Part shown: piece by piece, positions 6,572-10,701 of the stretch
Layout: each line of letters begins with the position of its first letter
How positions within the stretch are numbered: the first letter of the stretch is position 1
Assembly: GCA_026983815.1 (NCBI GenBank)
Contig: JALSTJ010000237.1
Span: forward strand, 1-10,701
Reading direction: 5' to 3'
From: Flavobacteriales bacterium
Lineage (GTDB): Bacteria > Bacteroidota > Bacteroidia > Flavobacteriales > Flavobacteriaceae
Length of the DNA: 10,701 nt
Program-made: the position numbers and the translations under genes
The notes under the pieces: generated by a model
Told to the model about the DNA's origin: nothing
The model's database searches: none
Seen by the model: the letters and a program-made list of their open reading frames with translations, nothing else

Positions 6572-7244
6572 CCAGCCAATCTCTTATTTGTATAGCATTA
6601 TTAACGTCAAAATTTCCTATTTTAGTTCGTCTTAATTCCGAAAGATATCCACCACTATCAAGTTTTTTTCCAAAATCATATGCTAGTGATCGAATGTAAG
6701 TTCCTTTGCTAACTTTTGCTCGAAATGATACTTTGGGCAAATTTATTTGCTTTATTTCAAATTCAAAAATTTCTATAGGACGTTTTTTTATCTCAACATG
6801 TTCTCCTTTACGAGCATGTTCATACAATTTTTTTCCATTTTTCTTTATCGCCGAATAAATAGGTGGAGATTGCCAAGATTTTCCAATAAATGCTTGGGCG
6901 GTCTTATAAATCAAATCCTCGGTTACATGATTGGTAGGAAAATTTTGATCGATTTCGGTTTCCAAATCATAAGAAGGAGTGGTTGCACCCAATGTGATAA
7001 TCCCCGTATATTCCTTTTCCAATGCTTGATATTCCTCAATGGATTTAGTGGCTTTTCCCAAACAAATAATCAACAAACCGGTTGCTAATGGATCCAGAGT
7101 GCCGGCGTGTCCAACTTTGAATTTTTTCAGATTGTATTTTTTTAAAATTGAATAACGGATTTTATTGACTACATCAAAAGAAGTCCAATTCAAAGGTTTA
7201 TCCATCAAGAGCATTTTTCCGGATTTTAATTCTTCCAAAGTCAT
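6552..7244 (-). CDS. truB: tRNA pseudouridine-55 synthase
   Basis: Converts U55 of the T-psi-C loop of tRNAs to pseudouridine in the cytosol. The 230-residue protein carries the TruB signatures: LLMDKPLNWTSFDVV (12-26); the catalytic loop HAGTLDPLATG (46-56), with nucleophile D51; the YTGIITLGATTPSYDLE region; PPIYSAIKKNGKKLYEHAR, seen as PPIYSAIK and GKKLYEHAR; and KGTYIRSLAYD near the C terminus, with LRRTKIG. It is shorter than the E. coli enzyme (314) because the C-terminal PUA-type domain is absent or reduced, which is usual in Bacteroidetes. Its ATG follows the uppP stop with no gap (TAAATG), so translation is probably coupled. It belongs to the ftsX-DUF3098-uppP-truB run known from this phylum. 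Confidence 0.96.
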   Translation of the reverse strand: MTLEELKSGKMLLMDKPLNWTSFDVVNKIRYSILKKYNLKKFKVGHAGTLDPLATGLLIICLGKATKSIEEYQALEKEYTGIITLGATTPSYDLETEIDQNFPTNHVTEDLIYKTAQAFIGKSWQSPPIYSAIKKNGKKLYEHARKGEHVEIKKRPIEIFEFEIKQINLPKVSFRAKVSKGTYIRSLAYDFGKKLDSGGYLSELRRTKIGNFDVNNAIQIRDWLDEIEKY

Positions 7245-8030
7245 TTAAAAAATAATTAGAGGTTTGATAAAAAAATGGATGACCAAAATCCCTATTCCGA
7301 TAAAAATACGATAATAACCGAAAATTTTAAAACCTTTTCTTGTAATATAATTTATAAAAGCTTTTATGGCAATTAGTGCCACAACAAATCCAATAATATT
7401 CCCCAAAATCAAAAGTTGCATCTGATGGTGATCCAATCGGAATCCCGATTGATAATAATCCCACAACTTCTTGACTGTTGCGCCCAACATGGTAGGAACT
7501 GCCAAGAAAAAAGAAAATTCCGTTGCTGTTTTTCTATCTAACTTTTCCACCATACCTCCAATTATAGTAGCACCACTTCTGGAAACACCCGGTATCATCG
7601 CCAAGGTTTGAAAAAAGCCGATTTTCAATGCCTTTTTATATGTAATTTCTTTTTCATGATTATCCTTAAACCAAACATCTACTTTAAGAAAAACCAATCC
7701 TCCCAAAATCAACATGATAGCAACAACCAACGGATTTTCCAGTAAACTATCTATCAGGTTATTTAATAACAGTCCCAAAAAAACCGCCGGCAAAAAAGCG
7801 ACAAATAGTTTCTTGTAAAAATCCCAAGACTGCAAAAATCTTTTCCAATACAACACTACTACGGAAAGTATAGTCCCCAATTGAATAACAATGGTAAATA
7901 ATTTGGTAAAATCCTCTTGAGCAATTCCCATCAATGAAGAAGCTACAATCATATGACCTGTTGAGGAAACCGGCAAAAACTCTGTAATTCCTTCAATTAT
8001 AGAAAGAATAATTGCTTGAAACTCATTCAT
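7245..8030 (-). CDS. uppP: Undecaprenyl-diphosphatase
   Basis: An integral membrane enzyme that dephosphorylates undecaprenyl diphosphate to regenerate the lipid carrier for peptidoglycan and O-antigen; overexpression gives bacitracin resistance (old name bacA). The 261-residue protein has both family motifs: EGITEFLPVSSTGH (13-26), with E13, E17 and H26, and PGVSRSGATI (147-156), with R151; FSFFLAVP (172-179) follows. About seven or eight hydrophobic segments are visible. The ATG at 8030 is preceded by another ATG at 8033; either is possible, and further upstream extension would run through the DUF3098 gene. Its start overlaps the end of DUF3098 by 8-11 bases and its stop touches the truB start. 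The enzyme depends on isoprenoid supply, to which the HMG-CoA reductase at the left edge contributes. Confidence 0.96.
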   Translation of the reverse strand: MNEFQAIILSIIEGITEFLPVSSTGHMIVASSLMGIAQEDFTKLFTIVIQLGTILSVVVLYWKRFLQSWDFYKKLFVAFLPAVFLGLLLNNLIDSLLENPLVVAIMLILGGLVFLKVDVWFKDNHEKEITYKKALKIGFFQTLAMIPGVSRSGATIIGGMVEKLDRKTATEFSFFLAVPTMLGATVKKLWDYYQSGFRLDHHQMQLLILGNIIGFVVALIAIKAFINYITRKGFKIFGYYRIFIGIGILVIHFFIKPLIIF

Positions 8031-8289
8031 CATTACTTTCTTTATCCGGATTGACAAGAATGGCATAAATTTCAATAGCAAAACCTGCCAGAATAAGCAT
8101 AGGGGCCAAACGAATGCGTCTAAAGTTGAAAATTGCATCATTCCAAACATTCGGATCTTTACTCCCCCCTCCCGACATTAATATAAATCCAATAAAAATA
8201 AAAAATAAACCTATTCCCATAAACATATAATTACGTTTACCAAACAGGATTTTCTTTTCAGGTATTTTTTGATTTTTTTTCTTTGCCAT
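8023..8289 (-). CDS. DUF3098 family small membrane protein
   Basis: An 88-residue protein with a Lys-rich cytosolic N terminus and two membrane helices (about 21-40 and 62-79). The loop between them holds the family's conserved LMSGGGSKDPNVWN (38-51) and FNFRRIRLAP (54-63). It ends in a short charged tail (NPDKESNDE). Function is unknown. Its constant position between ftsX and uppP in Bacteroidetes suggests a role in cell-wall or division processes, but that is inference. It starts 4 bases after the ftsX stop; its TGA (8025-8023) lies within the first codons of uppP, so translation is probably coupled. Length and composition are normal for the family. Confidence 0.88.
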   Translation of the reverse strand: MAKKKNQKIPEKKILFGKRNYMFMGIGLFFIFIGFILMSGGGSKDPNVWNDAIFNFRRIRLAPMLILAGFAIEIYAILVNPDKESNDE

Positions 8290-8293
8290 AATA

Positions 8294-9178
8294 TTAAAAA
8301 TGTATTTGTTCAGATTTGATTTTTAAAAAATGATTGGTTGCCAATAAAGTACTCAATAAAGTTATACCACTTCCTATCAGATAGATAAACCCAATTAAAA
8401 TAATCATTAATTTATAATCTTTTAAAAAATGAAAATCAGGAAAATAATTATCAAGAAAATACAATAAACCCAAAATCAATAAACTTGATAGAGTTGCTCC
8501 AATTAAACCCAAAATAAAAGCTTTTTTTAAAAAAGGTTTTCTGATAAAATTTTTGGTTGCTCCCACCATTTGCATCGTGCGAATGGAAAAACGTTTACCA
8601 TATATAGAAAGACGGATGGCACTGTTGATTAAAAAGAAAATAAGCAATAGAAAAAATAAACTGATGATGCCTATCCAAAAACTCATTTTTTTCACATTTT
8701 GATTGAGGATTTTAATTAACGGTTTATAATATTGATAACTCACATCGGAAACCGTAGGATTTTTTTTCCATTTTTTTGCCAATTCATCCATTTTTTCCTC
8801 ATTGACATACATCCCGTTTAAATTCACTTCCAAGTTATTTTGCAATGGATTATAACCTAAAAAGCTGACAAAATCTTCTCCCAAATCCTTTTTTAAACCT
8901 TCAGCAGCTTGCTTTTTTGAAATAAATTTTACCATTTTAACTTCTTTATTTAGTTTTATGGTTTTCTCAAATTTTTTTATATCCGCAAGTTTGGCTTTAT
9001 CTTTAAAAAAGATGGTTATAATCACCTTTTCCTTGAAATGATTGGTTATTTTTTTGGAATTCAATACAAAAAAACCTAGAATCCCCAGCAAAAACAAAAC
9101 AATAGTAATACTTAAAACCACCGAAATATTGGTCTTTATCAGTCGGGTACGTTGATATTTATCAAAATAATCTTTCAA
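8294..9178 (-). CDS. ftsX: Cell division protein FtsX (TTG start preferred)
   Basis: FtsX is the membrane partner of the FtsE ATPase; the complex transmits a signal across the inner membrane to activate peptidoglycan hydrolases at division. From the TTG at 9178 the protein is 294 residues. It has helix 1 (17-39), a periplasmic domain with GEDFVSFLGYNPLQNNLEV (seen as DFVSFLGYNPLQ, 102-113), then three helices at about 166-186, 221-243 and 256-280. The FtsX/MacB-type segment SIYGKRFSIRTMQMVGATKN (191-210, with MVGAT at 204-208) lies between helices 2 and 3. In-frame ATGs at 9277 and 9313 exist, but they add 33 or 45 Lys/Phe/Ile-rich residues with no counterpart that I recall in FtsX proteins of about 292 residues, and they would cover the promoter of the divergent gene. 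No ftsE lies next to it, as is normal in this phylum. Confidence 0.9.
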   Translation of the reverse strand: MKDYFDKYQRTRLIKTNISVVLSITIVLFLLGILGFFVLNSKKITNHFKEKVIITIFFKDKAKLADIKKFEKTIKLNKEVKMVKFISKKQAAEGLKKDLGEDFVSFLGYNPLQNNLEVNLNGMYVNEEKMDELAKKWKKNPTVSDVSYQYYKPLIKILNQNVKKMSFWIGIISLFFLLLIFFLINSAIRLSIYGKRFSIRTMQMVGATKNFIRKPFLKKAFILGLIGATLSSLLILGLLYFLDNYFPDFHFLKDYKLMIILIGFIYLIGSGITLLSTLLATNHFLKIKSEQIHF

Positions 9179-9223
9179 ATTTATTTTTTTGTAAAAATAG
9201 AAAAAAGATTTTATATGAAATAT

Positions 9224-9254
9224 TTTGTGTCTAATAAAAAAAAGTTTATTTTTG
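9224..9254 (+). promoter_or_regulatory. Bacteroidetes-type promoter for the outer-membrane protein gene at 9279
   Basis: TTTG (9224-9227), exactly 19 bases, then TATTTTTG (9247-9254). This is a full match to the -33/-7 pattern. The start point would be near 9258-9259, giving a leader of about 20 bases. It lies in the 100-base gap between the preferred ftsX TTG start and the divergent gene. I found no matching minus-strand site for ftsX in that gap. Confidence 0.6.
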
Positions 9255-9278
9255 AGAATTAAAATACCTTGTTCCATT

Positions 9279-10058
9279 ATGAAAAAATTTTTAGTTTTAT
9301 TTATTTTAATCATTTTTTATAATCTTAATGCTCAATTATTCTCCGGATATAAAGTAATAGATGAATATGAAGCCTCAATAGGATATCTTAATGTTCAAGG
9401 GGATTTTGGCATAAGAAATCGATTTGATACTACTTTGGGAAGTTCAGGAGCAACTGCCGGCGGTAAAGCTTATATTAACTTTAATGATCCATATGATTAT
9501 TCCAGAACCTACCTTGGAAAGCATTTGAAATATAACCTGGCTTTTGATTTGGGATATTCAGGATTGGCTCACAAAAATTATCCAAATCCTCATAACAACC
9601 CCAATATTGTCAAAGTGGAAGCCATAACCGGACAATTTTATTATTTTGATTTGGGATTAAATATGGAATATCATATTTCTGACCTTAGATCTTTTAATTT
9701 CTTTTCTTCTTCTTTCTTTACAAAATTTGATCCTTATGTAGGAGGAGGCGTTTATGGTTTTTTATATAATGTGGAATTGGAATCAAGTTTGGGAAATTTT
9801 GAAAAAACTCCTTCCATACTTCCCACTCCATATTTAGGTGCAATACATAATGGTAGTAGAACAGCCATAGGATTTCATATTGAAACCGGCATCAGATACC
9901 GATTTTCCGATAAGTTATTGTTTAATATAAAAAGTGACTGGATGTACTTCTTAAAAGATGATATAGATGGGTTAACACCCAATCCTGATTTGGCCGAAAA
10001 TTTATATAATGATTGGTTACTAAAAACCCAATTAGGAATTGTCATTTTTATAGAATAA
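9279..10058 (+). CDS. Small outer-membrane beta-barrel protein (THC0290_0291-like)
   Basis: A 259-residue exported protein. The ATG at 9279 was chosen because it begins a signal peptide (MKKFLVLFILIIFYNLNA, cleaved before Q19); an upstream GTG/TTG-type extension has no support. The mature part is rich in aromatic/Gly alternation typical of an 8-12 strand barrel: YEASIGYLNVQGDFGIRNRF (cut at GDFGIRNRF), FDPYVGGGVYGFLYNVELES, IGFHIETGIRYRFSDKLLFN and the closing strand QLGIVIFIE. The segment VDGL-like DDIDGLTPNPDLAENLYNDW (236-251 region) resembles, from memory, the flavobacterial THC0290_0291 family, often found beside ftsX or leuS and sometimes wrongly labelled glutamate dehydrogenase. Function is unknown. 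It has its own promoter and is followed by a good terminator, so it is probably a single-gene unit. Confidence 0.78.
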   Translation: MKKFLVLFILIIFYNLNAQLFSGYKVIDEYEASIGYLNVQGDFGIRNRFDTTLGSSGATAGGKAYINFNDPYDYSRTYLGKHLKYNLAFDLGYSGLAHKNYPNPHNNPNIVKVEAITGQFYYFDLGLNMEYHISDLRSFNFFSSSFFTKFDPYVGGGVYGFLYNVELESSLGNFEKTPSILPTPYLGAIHNGSRTAIGFHIETGIRYRFSDKLLFNIKSDWMYFLKDDIDGLTPNPDLAENLYNDWLLKTQLGIVIFIE

Positions 10059-10092
10059 CAATTTAAAATTATTTCATACATTTTTATCTTTT

Positions 10093-10120
10093 AAAAGGCG
10101 AACAAAAGTTCGTCTTTTTT
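10093..10120 (+). terminator. Intrinsic terminator after the outer-membrane protein gene
   Basis: AAAAGGCGAAC (10093-10103) pairs with GTTCGTCTTTT (10108-10118), 11 bp with one G-U pair, around an AAAA tetraloop, followed by Ts to 10120. It begins 35 bases after the stop at 10058. The A run on the left of the stem means it could also act on minus-strand transcripts, although no leftward gene ends here. Confidence 0.85.
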
Positions 10121-10194
10121 CATTAATTTAAGTAAATTATTGGTATTTAAACTGTTATACAGAAAAACCTTTTGTAAAAAATTAATAATAAGAC

Positions 10195-10225
10195 TTTTAT
10201 AAACCAAAAAAAAAAGTTAAATTTG
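10195..10225 (+). promoter_or_regulatory. Probable promoter for the TonB-dependent receptor gene
   Basis: TTTT (10195-10198, one mismatch to TTTG), 19 bases containing an A-rich tract, then TAAATTTG (10218-10225). The -7 element is a full match and the spacing is the same as at the two better promoters in this window. The start point would be near 10230, leaving a leader of about 26 bases. The remainder of the gap between 10121 and 10255 is AT-rich with nothing else recognisable. Confidence 0.42.
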
Positions 10226-10255
10226 CTTTGTCAAACTAAAAAAGAAAACTTAGAC

Positions 10256-10701
10256 ATGAGAACACTCAAAAAATTAATGTTATTAGCTATTGTGAGCTTA
10301 ATGGCTAATACTGTATTTGCTCAAGGTTCTGTAAAAGGAACAATCATTGATTCAAATACAAACGAACCTTTACCCGGAGCCAACATTGTAGTTGTTGGTA
10401 CTGACAAAGGAACATCCACTGATTTTGACGGTAATTTTAATTTGGAAGTGCCGGCTGGAAATCAAAAAATCAAAATTGTTTACTTGGGATACAATCCTAA
10501 AGAAATCCCTGTAACCATTTCTGATGGACAAACCAAAGATTTGGGAAAAATCACTTTACAAGCCGATTCTCAATCATTAAACGAAGTAGTAATTGTTGGT
10601 GTAGCTGATATTGCAAAAGACAGACAAACGCCTGTTGCGGTTTCTACCATGAAAGCCGCTGAAATTCAAGAAAGAATTGGAACAAAAGAATTACCTGAGG
10701 T
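10256..10701 (+). CDS. TonB-dependent outer-membrane receptor (partial, N-terminal part)
   Basis: The first 148 codons of a gene that runs off the right edge. Signal peptide 1-22 (ends VFA before Q23). Residues about 24-103 form a carboxypeptidase-regulatory-like (CarboxypepD_reg) beta domain: GSVKGTIIDSNTNEPLPGAN (24-43), a DFDGNFNL turn (56-63) and YLGYNPKEI. Then comes the TonB-box-like LNEVVIVG (109-116), followed by the start of the plug, TPVAVSTMKAAEIQERIGTK (125-144) and ELPEV. This layout is standard for large Bacteroidetes receptors that import nutrients using energy from the TonB-ExbBD complex. The ligand cannot be told from this part; a SusC-type glycan receptor or another flavobacterial receptor are both possible. 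It has its own promoter-like site and follows a terminator. The nearest potential partner in the window is the TonB-like protein gene at 5876-6571. Confidence 0.93.
   Translation, partial: MRTLKKLMLLAIVSLMANTVFAQGSVKGTIIDSNTNEPLPGANIVVVGTDKGTSTDFDGNFNLEVPAGNQKIKIVYLGYNPKEIPVTISDGQTKDLGKITLQADSQSLNEVVIVGVADIAKDRQTPVAVSTMKAAEIQERIGTKELPE

Noticed and set aside
6747..7088. 113-codon plus-strand frame opposite truB
   Set aside because: It is wholly antisense to a well-supported gene and has Phe/Ile/Arg-rich composition typical of shadow frames.
8034..8150. Longer uppP reading from an ATG at 8150
   Set aside because: The extra residues are the antisense-free overlap with the real DUF3098 gene in another frame; UppP proteins begin directly before the EGITEFLPVSS-type motif, as from 8030.
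8332..8345. ATTGG-loop-CCAAT hairpin with Ts on the minus strand near the end of ftsX
   Set aside because: Only 5 bp with a 3-base loop, and not directly joined to the T run; DUF3098 follows closely in the same operon, so a terminator is unlikely.
9176..9183. TAAATTTG on the minus strand as a -7 element for ftsX
   Set aside because: It includes the preferred TTG start codon itself and has no TTG at the proper distance upstream.
10121..10255. Possible small RNA or riboswitch before the TonB-dependent receptor
   Set aside because: AT-rich sequence with no stable pairing or recognisable motif beyond the promoter-like site.

Overview
The window looks like chromosomal core-genome DNA from a low-GC member of the Bacteroidota, most likely Flavobacteriia. 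The evidence is: an LptC of the Bacteroidetes type; the order ftsX - DUF3098 - uppP - truB; a TonB-dependent receptor with an N-terminal carboxypeptidase-regulatory-like domain; many short signal peptides ending in A-Q; a class II HMG-CoA reductase (mevalonate pathway); and promoter-like sites with the Bacteroidetes -33/-7 pattern (TTTG, 19 bases, TAnnTTTG). I see no mobile element, CRISPR array, rRNA or tRNA gene.

Layout. Bases 1-503 hold the 5' part of a leftward HMG-CoA reductase gene. From 539 to 5879 a tightly packed rightward run encodes pantothenate kinase (coaX), an outer-membrane beta-barrel protein, a secreted TPR protein, the lipopolysaccharide-export factor LptC, a secreted ChaN/Tiki-like protein and RNase HI (rnhA). 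Gaps inside this run are 2-13 bases. From 9178 back to 5876 a leftward run encodes FtsX, a small DUF3098 membrane protein, undecaprenyl-diphosphatase (uppP), tRNA pseudouridine-55 synthase (truB) and a TonB/TolA-like envelope protein. These genes abut or overlap, and the last one overlaps the end of rnhA by 4 bases, tail to tail. From 9279 rightward come a small outer-membrane barrel protein, an intrinsic terminator, a promoter-like site and the start of a TonB-dependent receptor that runs off the window.

Theme. Apart from coaX, rnhA, truB and the mevalonate enzyme, everything concerns the cell envelope: LPS transport, undecaprenyl carrier recycling, the division/hydrolase activator FtsX, TonB energy coupling and outer-membrane barrels. 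The mevalonate enzyme feeds isoprenoid synthesis, and UppP recycles an isoprenoid carrier.

Most unusual observation. A near-perfect intrinsic terminator (14-bp stem, 6-base loop, nine Ts) lies inside the coding sequence of lptC, exactly over the codons for its lipoprotein signal peptide and about 32 bases after the stop of the upstream gene. This suggests termination or translation-sensitive attenuation that sets lptC-chaN-rnhA expression apart from the genes before it. Otherwise the window is ordinary housekeeping and envelope DNA, and I found no convincing new defence system or mobile system.
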